Shown here: positions 34,034-45,309 of the stretch, piece after piece | Numbering within the stretch: the first letter of the stretch is position 1 | Layout: every line of letters begins with the position of its first letter | Assembly: GCA_016648135.1 (NCBI GenBank) | Contig: JADDOH010002067.1 | Coordinates: forward strand, 62,001-126,000 | Direction of reading: 5' to 3' | DNA length: 64,000 nucleotides | Source of the DNA: Agrypnia vestita | Lineage: Eukaryota; Arthropoda; Insecta; Trichoptera; Phryganeidae | Position numbers and translations under genes: made by a program | Notes under the pieces: generated by a model | Seen by the model: the letters and a program-made list of their open reading frames with translations, nothing else | The model's database searches: none | What the model was told of the DNA's origin: nothing

Positions 34034-35270
34034 GTTTCCGTTTTTATCACAAAATTTGCCTTTTCCCTACCGGATACGTCATCCTTTGTTTTTATTAATA
34101 AATGATTTTTTATAAATATTTTTTTAACGAAATCTAATAATTTATAGATTTTTATTTATTTTTTCTATATTTGACTGTTTGCGTAAATAATTGGTGCTGC
34201 CGTGAAAAATAAAATTTATATTGCATAATATTTATTATTGTTTATGGTTTGCGTTTTTTCTTCTATATTCATTTTTCTATGGTAGTAAAGTAATAATTAT
34301 CATTCAAAATGTATGGTATAATTATCGAAATTTTAAAATGCAATATTTTATATAATACTTATTATTTAAGTGTGAATTATTTTTAATATCGTAATCAGGA
34401 CATGCAATTATACAGTGAAATAATTATTTTTATTGTCCATCATCTTGGATTATTCCATTATAACTGTAATGTAATATATAATCTTTAACCAAACCAATTA
34501 TTGATAACTATAATACAAAATTTTAGTTGTTGCGTAGTTGTAAAAGTTGTAGTGTAAATCACTTTCGCTTGCATCTTCGAGATATCATATGCACATCCTT
34601 ATTTAAAAAATCCTGTAATCCACTGACGGCTTTGCATATCTGTGGTGACTGAAGCCAACGCGTTATTTGTAATACTATGCATCCACTACGTAAATTATTT
34701 TGGTCTAGTTTTTCAATGAAGCTCTGATAAAAGGCTTAAAAATTAATTGCTTTCAGAATAAACTATTTCAGCTGTGTAAACACTTACTGGGTAAACACTT
34801 AAATTATGTACATTTGTTTTCAAGAATAACACGTCAGGCCAATTGTATTTATTAGGTGCATATATTTCATTTGTTTTAATATAAAAAAAATAATGATTTA
34901 CTTGATTAGTTTCGTATATTTAAAGGTAGCTGAAAATTAGTAATAAAAAAAATTGAAAAATATATATTTTTTGAAAATACAAAATATTTTCTATATTCAT
35001 CATTATTTTTTAGCATTATTTTCATTGTAAAGATTTATTACCTATGTTGTAATGAATTTCCAATTAATTCATTGTACCTCTAAGCATGACATTATATAAA
35101 AATGATATGAAAAAGCTGGCTTGTCGTTGACCGTATAGGCACGAGACGGTACAAGAAAAAAATGCACGTAATTGAAAATTTTACAGTACTCTACACCTAT
35201 TACACTAAAGTGGAAATTACTAAAAAAATCAGGCACAATATATCAGCTTCGCGAAACGACTAGAACACGA
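34034..35270. other. Gene-free AT-rich stretch
   Basis: No supportable feature before the promoter-like segment at 35276. Confidence 0.4.
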
Positions 35271-35275
35271 GTCAC

Positions 35276-35400
35276 TATAAATACGGGGGCATCGTGCTGC
35301 GCAGTTCAGTTTGACAAGCGATACACGACCATGGAAATTAGCGGATCTATGCATTTCACCAGAGACAAGCAAAAAAGTGGGTATTTACGTACTAACTGGT
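35276..35400 (+). promoter_or_regulatory. Orphan core promoter with possible first exon
   Basis: TATAAATA at 35276-35283, and the initiator TCAGTT at 35306-35311 with its A 32 nt after the TATA start. This is the textbook arthropod arrangement. A GC-rich leader follows and an ATG at 35331 opens MEISGSMHFTRDKQKSGYLR, which stops at 35400 unless spliced. No strong donor (G-GTAAGT type) is obvious. The following kilobase (to about 36540) is less AT-rich and mostly non-repetitive, so a spliced or non-coding transcript is possible. Confidence 0.45.
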
Positions 35401-36544
35401 AGCTGGAGTGTTACTTACATGCTAGCGCGATCTTGCATAGAAGTAAAGCGAATTAAAGTGCCTGCGTGGAATATTCTATGTCAATGAGTGTGAATTTAAG
35501 AATGTTGCTCCGATTAAATTCGTGTCCAGTGATTTAATTTAAATAATAAATCGATAAATAATATCAAGTGTCTCATTTGCCTTCCACAGCCACAGTCCCG
35601 TGATAATATTTTCTTGGGAACTTCAGATTTACAATCATAAAAATAAGAGACAGATAATAAAAAAAAATAAACTTCTAACTTCTGCTTCAAAAATTTCATT
35701 GATCGTTGCAACTTTGATCTGGTGGCAGGAAAATAGAGCGGATATGTAAAAATTTCCCATGTGAGCCTTTTAGGTAAAAAGAGCAGTCATTATTAGGGTA
35801 AACAATCACTTGACGTCTAATTCCCGATAGTAATTCTTGAATTACTGCCTTAAAGCAACGGATTTGGGAGCAATAAACCTCAGAAGTTTTGACGCCTTCT
35901 TTGTCCCATCAGACAAGTTACACATGTAGTTAATTTTACTGATGAGCCAGCAAAGAACTAAAAATATGGTACACTTACAGTCAATTTTTAATCTTTGCAC
36001 AAGGAATTCAAATATGCGAAGGTTAATTCGTCACAAATTATTTTACTGCCCAATTCCCAAGTAGTGAAGTTGATCTTTGTGAAGTAAGAAGGCGTTTAAG
36101 TCGTATGTGTCTTTCTGAAAGTAGATAATCATTTATGTGAAGTTGCCAACCAAAGTTTCATGTTGTACTTTCCCTGACAGCCTTCTATCCGTAAAAGGCA
36201 CAAATGTTTCTAATGACCTGCCTTAAATCCTTGGTTAAACTCTTAACTTGGTTAAGTTGTTGTCAAGCAATATTCTTAGATGTAATGAACGCACTTTGAA
36301 GACCCTGCTCATGAAACAAGCAAGCGGGTATTGTGTAATGTAATATTAGCGTCTGGTGTCACCTTTACCGGTCTTACGTGGCAATGTTTGATGTCTTTCT
36401 GCATTTCGAAATTCCGAGGGCGGATATTTATACTTGTTTTGTGTACAGTTAGGATCGGATAGAATTGCTCATATTTTTCTATATAGCAGAATTGATTGAT
36501 TTTTAATCTTAAATTAGCCGTTAAGCAATCAGTTATCGTCGATT
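35401..36544. other. Low-repeat sequence after the orphan promoter
   Basis: Moderate GC and few repeats, but no long open frame or recognisable domain on either strand. Confidence 0.35.
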
Positions 36545-36770
36545 AATTGCTGCTGGGCCCTGCGGGCGGCAGTTTGCGTCGCTGCGTGGCCTATAATAGC
36601 AGCTGCCCGGCTATTGATGGCCGCCACGCGGCCATTGCTATTTGCTTGCTTCTTGACAGTGTGGTCGACAATAGTGGCCATTTCGCGGCTGATAGTGATC
36701 ACTGCGCGGCCATTGGTATCTACAATTGGCTGTCGCCGATGATAGATGCGAATGGCAGGGCTAACAATTT
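36545..36770. repeat. Palindrome-rich GC minisatellite, locus 2
   Basis: Units of about 24 bp such as GCGCGGCCATTGGTATC and CGCGGCCATTGCTATTTG, with GGGCCCTGCGGGCGGC at its start. The opposite-strand version (CCGCCCGCAGGGCC) begins the repeat at locus 1 (15660-15835), so the two loci belong to one family. The open frame through it is a by-product. Confidence 0.55.
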
Positions 36771-37449
36771 TTTTTTGTATTTCTCAAAACAGAACAATCA
36801 TATTTTGAAAGTATATTCTAGCTCTAAATTTAAAGAAAGATCTATCAAATACAATTAATTTGTATTTTGTTCTCTGAAATTTTTAAAATAAGAGAATAAG
36901 CTTCATTGTTTCTAGGTTTTACGTTTCATATTATTTTGTAATTTATATCAAACGTGAACTACAATTCGTATATGCATTTTCTCTCTCGTTATTTCTACGC
37001 AGATACTAGATTATAATTATTTAATATTTAAAATTATACTAACATTTCGTTAGTATTTTTTCTGCTAATCTGCGTCCAGTGTTAAATACTGTCCTCTTCT
37101 TTGCTTTCCGCAGTTCATATTTTTTTTCCTAATTTTTCACAAAACTTGCTTAACAACTGTATAAAAGGCTAGTGTGGCTAGTACAATAGAGAGGGATGAA
37201 CATATTTTTTTATATCTCATAAAAATTCTGAATTTTTTTTCCAAACGTAAATATATTTTCGAAAATGAGACTTTCAGATTTTCTTAAACAACGAAAAAAA
37301 AGGGCTGACGTCACTTGCCGGATCCATGTTCGATATATGAAGAACCAGTTGCCATCTGATATTCTCATATTGCAGTTTGACCGCTAGTAGTACGGAATCT
37401 ATCAAGCTGTACGAGTGATTATGAAATTGCTTATATCTTGATATTATAA
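36771..37449. other. Gene-free AT-rich stretch
   Basis: No supportable feature. Confidence 0.4.
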
Positions 37450-37605
37450 ATCTCCTTCAGGAGACAGGGCCGTTCTTCAATATTTGGTTCGTCCGACAAT
37501 CCCAGGTCTTTTGTTATCGCCTTCTATTCCTGTTGTCTGCAGCACTCGCTTCGTCTTCTCCTCTAGTATTCTACATGACCAAAACCATCTCAAGAATCTT
37601 TTTTT
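37450..37605 (-). pseudogene. LINE ORF2 C-terminal scrap
   Basis: The minus frame reads KRFLRWFWSCRILEEKTKRV followed by IEGDNKRPGIVGRT. It resembles the LRWFGHV-R-M...KRV...IEG-RRPGRP ending of insect LINE ORF2 proteins with several substitutions. Confidence 0.4.
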
Positions 37606-37686
37606 TATTCAATGATCTATGCTAAAGCCAGCATTATTTCGTTCACACTTTGTTCATTCTTCATTATATCATATGTGAAGTATAAA

Positions 37687-37900
37687 AGCAATATTAAAAA
37701 AAAATTAAAAAATGTTTTGAATGCGCTTACCGAGGATTACTAATTGAAAATGCACTGAATTCTAGATTTTATGTATCTATCACTTCAAAAATCATGTTTC
37801 CTATTAATTTATAGGCTATGTTCCTATAAAATCTCGAATTCAGTACATTATAAATTGGTAATCCTGGATGACTGCTTTCAAATTTTTTTTGATATTGCTT
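37687..37900. mobile_element. MITE family E, copy 2
   Basis: 214 bp with arms of about 80 bp. The left begins AAGCAATATTAAAAAAAA and continues ATGTTTTGAATGCGC, GAGGATTAC, ACTGAATTCTAGATTTTAT; the right is the imperfect reverse complement ending ATATTGCTT. Related to 27430-27613. Confidence 0.65.
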
Positions 37901-38639
37901 GTTTATGGTTTACACAAAGTTTGTTATGATCATTAAATTGGAAAAAAAACATTTACCTACTATGTTGCCTCTACGTGAGTTTTTAAAATGATTAATTAAA
38001 TTATGAAGAAGTCAGCTTAATACTACATGTCGATAAGAAATGCTGTTACTCTCGAAACTTGAGTAGTAAAATATGACACTATTGTTTAACCACGCAGAAG
38101 TAATATATTTTATATTTTTAACCTAATTTAGTGAACATTGTGTAAAATATCGACAATGTTAACGTTAAATCCAATAATAATGTAGTTTGTTATTTTTTTC
38201 AATTAATGTACTATATTGCGTAAGGCTGGTTGTTAATTATAGAAATATTCTGATCCTCTTCCTCCACTAAACATAAACAATCACCACCCACACATCACTC
38301 CCGATGTCAACATCATCAGAAAATGTGGTCGCGCGGAATATAAGGAGATTCAACCGCAACATAAGTGATGTCATCCAAAAAAATTTGTGTGGACCAGGCG
38401 GCGGAAATTTATTATTCCCCTTTGACCAAATTTATTGACCAACTAATTTTATGAATAAAACACGAAATTGTTTTTTTGTAATTACGAGTATTTATTTTAT
38501 TTTTTGTGAACATTAAATTTGTAATTTGACATCAATCATTGTAATTCTGAAGAAAAATTCAAGATATTATCTGTCACCTACTATTAGACTGATCATCATG
38601 TTTCATTCTTTTGCTTCTGCAGCATGAACTTCTTTCCTC
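37901..38639. other. Gene-free AT-rich stretch
   Basis: No supportable feature. Confidence 0.4.
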
Positions 38640-38885
38640 CGTCTGTCCATCTTATTGGATATGGACCTCTTTTTGTCATTCGCAGTTATCACCAATTTCC
38701 CCTGGCTATATCCTTCTCTTCTAGCAACATATTGTGGAGAGGCTTTCCTGAGTACGGAGTTCCTGAATAATGGAGGCGTTCATTCATCTTGCATTTCATG
38801 GAACTCGCAACATAGCAAACCAAAAACACATCTTGAAGGTTTCAAACGCGCTTCTCAGGGTCGAAGTTTCGGCTCCAGTCAGAAA
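38640..38885 (-). pseudogene. LINE ORF2 C-terminal fragment, frameshifted
   Basis: The minus strand reads FETFKMCFWFAMLRVP, a stop, then NASIIQELRTQESLS and, in another frame, PIRWTDGGKKF. D-x-F-x-M-W-x-W-R-R-x-L-R-x-P-W...N-x-S-I-L is the common post-RT motif of RTE/BovB-like LINEs. Several frame changes show it is old. Confidence 0.5.
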
Positions 38886-40481
38886 AATAGACTCCAGTCA
38901 GAGAAAAGCTGAGCTTTAACCATGACAGGTTTTTACATTCCTTGAAATGGAGCAACACTTCTAAATTTTAGTCAGCTTCGACCGCGATAGCAGAACTAGG
39001 CAGACTAATTCTTATTCTAATTAGATAGAAAAACTGATCTCTTCATTTTCATCAAGTGCATGAGCTCTCTCTATTAGATCAATGCTATCTATGAATGTAT
39101 TATACCAATTTATATATATAAATATATATAAAATCTCAATTGATACACGAGTATGTGCGTATTTATATATAAATGGTGAAGACCATTTAATTGGACGGAA
39201 TATAACCATTTTCAGTTTATTCATGTATTTTATATTTTATGGCTCGAGTTTTAAGAGTGTCAGAATCTCTTGTCGACAGACGAAGTATTAAACTAACTAC
39301 CTAATTTAAAAATTAGAAAAAGTACAATAATCCCATCATGCATAAAAGTAATAAAATAAATACATTTAATACATCAAAAAAATAAAATATTTGAAGTCTG
39401 GTATTAATTCGCATAACAATATTACTGTCACTAACTCTTCTTTCCTCTCGATATTCCCGTTACGAGCACCTCATGCCTGTAACTTCGGCTCCCTTTGTCA
39501 ATTTATAATTAATTACTTATTTGTATTTCCACCTAATCCATTAATTTTTCTTTATTTAATTGTATCAAGTTTAATACTTCACCTGTCAGCGAGGGGTTCT
39601 GACACTCTCGAAACTCGAGTATTAAAATATATAATTTAACCCAAATAGACATAAAATATTAATATTCAATCATATTTGATAATGAATTATATCTACAACA
39701 TTAACACCAAATCCATTATTTTATACAAATTATGATGTTTGTTATCATGCAATGTTCAATGATTCCTGAGACATGTAAAATTCGATAGAAAGACAACCTT
39801 CATAAACTATATGAAAATAAAATACATGTACTTTATTTGATCCTGACCAGAAGTCTCTTTTTAAAAAGAGATTCGGTAGATATCTCAGCAAAGTTCTGCT
39901 GTCTTGTTTCAAAATGGCGGCTGGTCCAATAATTGAAAGACTTCGATAAATATTGGTCCCAGAGAAAAATGTTATAAAGCACCTCATTCTTCTAGTGAAA
40001 AAAAAATTGTACCTACCTCCGTTATTATTGGCTAAAATTTTTTTTCTGTAAAAGTGTATAAACATGATGTTGCGAAGTTTTCAGATGCGCTTGCTGAACT
40101 CATTTGCAAAAAAGCTAGCTTACTCGTAGTAGTGTTAATTGAAATGTATATTAATAAACTGAAAAGTGATGAATAGCTCCGACTCCATTTATTTTCTTAC
40201 CTAGTATCTTCGTATATTTACATTTTTATGTTGTGATGTCACTATAAAATTGCACTTGCGACATAGTGGTAATTAAAAATTACCAGATTTTTCAAAATAA
40301 TAAACTTAAATTAGTGAAAAATAAATAGAAATAAAAATGTCCATAATAACAAAAAAGTATTCTATCCATCACTTACATCCCTGAAGGGGCATAGGTCTGC
40401 GAGAGAGTTCTATCGGACCACCCATCAACATGTTTTATAATCATAGTCGTCTGTTAGGTTGGTCCCAACTGTAGTCTATCA
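38886..40481. other. Gene-free AT-rich stretch
   Basis: Open frames here (for example 39391-39639 and 39745-40065) show no domain and low-complexity composition. No element ends recognised. Confidence 0.4.
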
Positions 40482-41037
40482 GTAGTGCCCTTTTTCGAAT
40501 AACTTTTTGTGGACATTTCGCTATTTCTTATAACTTGTCGTCGGACTTGTAAAAAAAAATTGTTGCACCCTTCAATTTTTTTTCTTATTACTTGTTCTAT
40601 ATTCTATTATTAAATATGATATGCAGTGATTAAAAATACTAATTATTTTTTAAAATAAATTAAGGAAAGTGCCTGGAAAACAATAAAATTTCGGGAAAAA
40701 TGTTTCTGAGTTGTGGCAACACTACAATGTAACATGTTAAGTCATAACCAATCACAGAGCACGTTAAATTGTTACATGCTTAAATCAAGATATTTTCAGA
40801 TGCAAAATGATTAGTTTTCCAATTGTTTTAGTCACAATTTCTTAAAGAAAACTGAGTTTGCCTTTTGTACATGTTGAAGTGCAGTTAGCGTGATTTTAGT
40901 TTTAATATTAGTGAAATTGGGTCCCATGACGCCAAAACTACGAAGCAGAGCTGTTACGCTTTGTAAAGAAGTATATATATATATATATGTTATTTATATT
41001 TTTCATTTATTTATGGAAGCGAGTCCCGTAATATTTA

Positions 41038-41344
41038 TTAAGAAATAAATAAATTGAATTAAGAGAAACACACAAATATCAAATAATAAAACTGAGAAAT
41101 TAAATGCTGGAACCTGGATTCGCACCACGGACCTTTGTCTTACGCGGACAACGTGATATCAATTTCACTATCCCAGCCACTTAATATTGACGACTTATTG
41201 AGTGGCTGGGATACTGAAATTGGTATCACGTTGTCCGCGTAAGACAAAGGTCCGTGGTTCGAATCCAGGTTCCAGCATTTAATTGTTCAATTTTATTATT
41301 TGATATTTGTGTGTTTCTCTTAATTTCATTTATTTATTTCTTAA
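41038..41344. mobile_element. Palindromic pair of tRNA-like SINE units
   Basis: Two copies of a roughly 150-bp unit meet head to head near 41191. Each contains GAGTGGCTGGGATA (or its complement), GTCCGCGTAAGACAAAGG and the B box GGTTCGAATCC (left copy GGATTCGCACC), then GGTTCCAGCATTTAA and an AT-rich tail. The arms pair over about 150 bp with few mismatches. No working tRNA fold is supported. It lies within the insertion that splits Tc1 copy 2. Confidence 0.7.
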
Positions 41345-41355
41345 TATATATATAT

Positions 41356-41866
41356 ACTAGCTGTGCCCGCGCGGCTTCGCACGCGTAGATTATTAGCACA
41401 CTGTTTGGATCATCATAGAACTTTCACGAACCTTCTAGAACATTCTCCTTCCAGAACTTTCAAGTAATTTTTCGAATACACAGGAACCTTCTAGATATAC
41501 CGACACATTCCGCCACTCAGTTTAGAACCTTATAGAACTTTCGGGAACTTCTAGAACCTTCTCCTTCCAGAAGTTTCTGGAGGAGGTTTTTCCGGAACTT
41601 CTAAATTTACCGACACAGTCAGCGCGCCTATTTTGAAACAATCTGAAGAATTTGCGGTCTTCCCATAACAAACCATTGTGCTAGAAATCGCATTTTCGTC
41701 ACCCACTTCCAACCATGCACATCTACCCCCACCAAACTCGCAAATTTTCGATGTGACACCAAGGGCTCTCCACCACCATAACCACCGGTGAGTGGTTGTG
41801 GCTGGTTGTGGAGAAAACTTGGCGAGTAGGGAAACACGGGTTTTTCATATATATATATATATATGA
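41356..41866 (+). mobile_element. Insect dispersed element starting ACTAGCTGTGCCCGCG
   Basis: Starts ACTAGCTGTGCCCGCGCGGC and continues TTCGCACGCG. Its end may be GGAAACACGGGTTTTTCATA followed by an AT microsatellite (41850-41864). Elements with an ACTAGCTGTnCCCG start are widespread in insect genomes; the same start appears at 61904 (minus) and 62470 (plus). No protein is encoded. It carries the heat-shock element array at 41418-41577. Confidence 0.5.
41418..41577. promoter_or_regulatory. Array of consensus heat-shock elements
   Basis: HSF binds alternating nGAAn units. 41418-41445 holds six perfect alternating units: GAA, TTC, GAA, TTC, GAA, TTC, each separated by exactly 2 nt. TTC-GAA-TTC follows at 41449-41461, GAA-TTC at 41484-41491, and more at 41525-41542, 41549-41561 and 41565-41577. 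Three units make a functional element in animals, so this is far above chance. No heat-shock gene lies nearby; the closest gene is cuticle gene 2, 3.7 kb downstream. The array is inside a dispersed element, so its function is open. Confidence 0.7.
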
Positions 41867-42439
41867 AACTGTAAAACTGAAAAAGAAACTGTAAAAATAT
41901 TAGGTACCAAATACAAAAAAAATAATGTACCAAATTTGGAGTAAAAAAGGTTTCCTAACCCTACAAGGAGACCAAAAGTACAAAAATTGCTCCAAAATCA
42001 AGCCAAAATTCGATGGTTATCATACAAGGTGATAGGAGAATTTTCTGAGGACTGCATTCAAGCATTTTAAACATGGTTCTTTGAGCTGCTGAACTTGATA
42101 TTACTGGTAGAACAATTAGGAATAAATTATTCAATAATGAATTACGAGCAAGAATACTTCGAAAAAAGGCCTTTTGATGTTAACGTGAAAAAGAGGCCAA
42201 AATGGCTGCAACAAATAAGGAGTGGATCTCGGAAGACTGGACAGGAGCAATATGGAGTGATGAGACCGAAATTTCCATTTTAACTTGATGAATAACATGA
42301 AGGACAACAGCATTTCCATATGAAGGACAAAAGCAAACTCGGGTCGAGGCTTGCCTTAATTTGATTAGTCGGCACATTAATGAGAGAATTATGAATTGAA
42401 TTGTTACTTGTTATTAAAATTGGATACTGTTTGACAATC

Positions 42440-42868
42440 TAAAACGTTCGCCGCAACGGTTGGTCTCAAACACAAATTGAGTCAAAATAAACTTATTTCA
42501 ACTGTATGGTGGACCTGTGACAGCATTATTTATTACAGTTTCTTGAGATCTGGCATAACATTTACCGCAAAGGTATATTGTCATAAATTGAAAAGGATTA
42601 TGGACAAGATCGCTACCAAACAACCGAGACTTATCAATTGGTCATGTCCACTACTTTTCCATGATAACGCTCGTCTACACAATATACAAAGGAGTGTCTT
42701 AAAATTATTACAGGAGCTTCGACTGGAAACTCTCCGTTACCCACCTTACTCGCCAGACCTTACAGCTTGCAATAATTTCTATTTTTTTCAGAATTTAGAT
42801 TGCTTTTTTCAATAAAAAAACTTCGACTCCGATGAGGTGGTGAAAAACAGAATTACAAATAATTAAGT
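42440..42868 (+). pseudogene. mariner transposase C-terminal part (cecropia-like)
   Basis: Frame 42477-42815: LISTVWWTCDSIIYYSFLRS, VYCHKLKRIM, LLFHDNARLHNIQ, LRYPPYSPDLTACNNFYFFQ and NLDCFFQ, then a stop. VWW, HDNAR-x-H and YPPYSPDL are mariner signatures, and the second catalytic aspartate (HDNA) is present. The usual third aspartate (S-D-Y position) is asparagine here, as it also is in the mariner domain of human SETMAR. The N-terminus is missing or buried in the adjoining Tc1 debris. Confidence 0.8.
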
Positions 42869-44148
42869 AAATATTAAAATGTCTTGGGGCCGGTTGCATC
42901 AACTTGGTTTTTTTGGGTTTTCCACCAATAAAATAACACATTATCATAAAAATGTATGTTTTTTATGAAAGATTACTATAATCCAAGTTAATAAAATCGA
43001 TACTTAGTCGTACATTGCATCGTCCCATCCAGTTGGCATAGGTTGTTCACGAAAATATATGGTTGATTTTATTTTAAGCATAGGTAGCATATTCTAGTCT
43101 CCGTTCTTCCAACCTCTGCCCACCGTGCGCTGTGTTTTGTCGCTGCGCCAAAAATATGTCAAAACTTATTTTTTTACTAAAAAAATAGAAATGTTTCTGA
43201 CCAATGTGCCATCCGAAGACGAAGTTAGAATTCATTGTTAATTTGGGTATCGTAGACAAAAATTAAGAATACAGGAAACACAAATTATTATAAAAAAATA
43301 TTCATTGTCTAATGTATATTTCTACACAAACTAAGGGAAAATCACTCATTAAACGACATTTATAATAAATGCAGTATTTCGTAATAAGTGTCAATAAATT
43401 AGAGTGGCTATTAAACGAATTACTATAACTTTTAGTCATATACAAGTAGGATTAAATATCATGTTCCCGTACTTTCTCAATACTTTCCCTTCTGCTGAAT
43501 GGTTTATCGCTTCGAATAATTAATATTTTTTGAGGTCAATATTTTAAGATGCATCATCTAAATGTCTGTCAAGAATATTATTTTCTATGAACTTATTATT
43601 GAATCGAAACCCGTATAATTATTAATTATATTGGACACCATAGTGGGACAGTTGGATCAATGATTACTAGTTATTATGTAATTGAATCAATGGGTTGCAC
43701 AAAAGGTATCTTTTCAAGTCGTGAAATAGTTTTTCATGTAAATCTTGATAGAGACAAATTATTTTTTATTTTTTGATTTACCATACGACATTTATTTTTA
43801 TATAAAGTAATAATTAAACAAAAGAATAATAATGTATCTGGTGTATTGTTTAACACTTTATGAACATTGAAAATCTTCAATCAATATTTATTTTGAGGAT
43901 CTTGTAAGAAATTGCGCGTTGTAATTCAAACTTTTTCTCATTTATCTATTAAGTCATTAACGTTTTGATATGAAAATATAGCGGTAAAATAAAATACTTG
44001 CTACCAAAAAAAAGGTCTAACATTCCCATTAAAAATTTGAGTGTGATAGAAACTGTAATATCTCTAATTCTCTAATTAAATTTGATGAAAATATCGTTAT
44101 GTGTTGATAACAAATTAATCTGCCCAAAACATTCATCACTTATGCCAG
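42869..44148. other. Gene-free stretch
   Basis: AT-rich, with a GC-richer piece at 43075-43150 (minus frame at 43074-43259) that I cannot assign. Confidence 0.35.
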
Positions 44149-44150
44149 TA

Positions 44151-44289
44151 CAGTAGCCGGCAAACATCTTGAAATTTTTCGACGTAGTGGGGGGAAGTTT
44201 GCGCATGTACCATTCCACCAACGAGACCCAAATTTTGTCTTCTGCGCATTCCCCCACTACGCCAAAATTTTTCAAAATCCCGGCGACTG
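44151..44289. mobile_element. Tc1/mariner-type MITE, 139 bp
   Basis: Terminal inverted repeats CAGTAGCCGG (left) and CAGTCGCCGGG (right, inward), with inner pairing of GAAATTTTTCGACGTAGTGG and TTGGCGTAGTGGGGG. TA dinucleotides flank it at 44149-44150 and 44290-44291. The open frames on both strands are by-products of the palindrome. Confidence 0.75.
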
Positions 44290-44629
44290 TACACTCCTGT
44301 AAGAAAGTTTATCGTAAAATATTCCGGGTCTTTTTCAATTTAGCCTTAATTTATTCTGTCTCCGGGTTCATTTCGTTTATGTGACGTCACAGCTACCATT
44401 CTATATTTTTGGGGGCCCTTCAAGAGCAGCGGGTTTTCGTGTAGATCAACATGTAGGTCAACTAAGGTATTGTTGAATCATGTTTCCTACACATTTCGGT
44501 GTTCCAACCACATTTAGGTTGTTTTCTCCTTCCGTCACCGTTTTATGATTTGCATATTTCCCTGAAAACGGATGTTCCCAATTCGGTCCCTAAACATCAC
44601 TCGCGATGAATTTTTATTTTCAAGCTTCT

Positions 44630-44716
44630 CTCTAATCTTAATTTTTATTTTAAATTAAGATACGATTACGTATCGCATCAATATTGCGTCATGACCACTA
44701 CACCAACAAGCTACTC
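44630..44716 (-). mobile_element. SINE family B, copy 3, internally deleted
   Basis: The reverse complement reads GAGTAGCTTGTTGGTGTAGT, GGTCATGACG and then jumps directly to the 3' hairpin region (GATGCGATACGTAATCGTATC). The middle of the element seen at 22622-22802 is missing. Confidence 0.55.
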
Positions 44717-45119
44717 TTTTTTACATTTACATTGTTGTAAACCTAATTCATGTTGCACTGTACCATTTTTAGTAAAGGCCCCAATGAGATTATATATATT
44801 TTGGCTTTGTATATGTATTCAAATACTTATTCTCCCATGTTACATCTGTAGACAATCAGGTATAATAGAAAATTTGTAGTCTTTTCTGTAATTTCCTTTT
44901 TGGACACAATAGTTGCTTTATCACCTGGTTTATTATATAATTTAAGTTAATATGAAATAAAATCTTGTATAATATTCTAAAAATATCTAAATACTTTTGG
45001 AAAAATGAGAATTAACACCATTACAAGCGTACCCGAACTGACCGTAGCTAATGTGTGTTGGGTTAATACAACTCAACGAACGTTCACAATTATGAGAAGT
45101 AGATTTTTTGTGCTGTTTT

Positions 45120-45275
45120 GTTCGACAGGTCATTTTGATTGCAAGGCAGATGATTTTGCAAGGCATTGGTAATGTTAAATTATTAAATATATAACCAGTT
45201 TCAGACATCATCACAAAAAAATACATTGTTGTTTCTTCCTTGGTATAAAAAGACGATTGAAGTTTTGGAAGAGCA
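45120..45275 (+). promoter_or_regulatory. Promoter of cuticle gene 2
   Basis: TATAAAA at 45244-45250. The probable start is the A of GCATTC at 45275, 31 nt from the TATA start, giving a 35-nt leader. The upstream blocks AnnTTTGCAAGG and TATAACCAGTTT (45153-45205) recur at the same relative place before gene 3 and, weaker, gene 4. CCTTGGTATAAAAAG is nearly identical in all three. Confidence 0.85.
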
Positions 45276-45309
45276 TTCTGCATAGATCCATTATCAAGAC
45301 AATATCAAC

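Larger units (their letters stand above)
40482..42330 (+). mobile_element. Tc1-like transposon copy 2, split by insertions
   Basis: Homologous by eye to 23761-25471. It begins CAGTAGTGCCC, then TTATAACTTG and CCTTCAATTTTTTTC blocks, and GAGTTGTGGCAACAC near 40707. The match stops at about 40972 and resumes at about 41940 with AAGGAGACCAAAAGTAC. Near 42190-42275 the nucleotides encode KEWISEDWTGAIWSDETEI, the conserved DW-x-x-VIWSDE segment that holds the second catalytic aspartate region of Tc1 transposases. No 3' end was found: mariner sequence follows instead. Confidence 0.7.

Noticed and set aside
42131..42377. Minus-strand frames of 62 and 65 residues
   Set aside because: They are antisense to the Tc1 transposase remnant around IWSDE.
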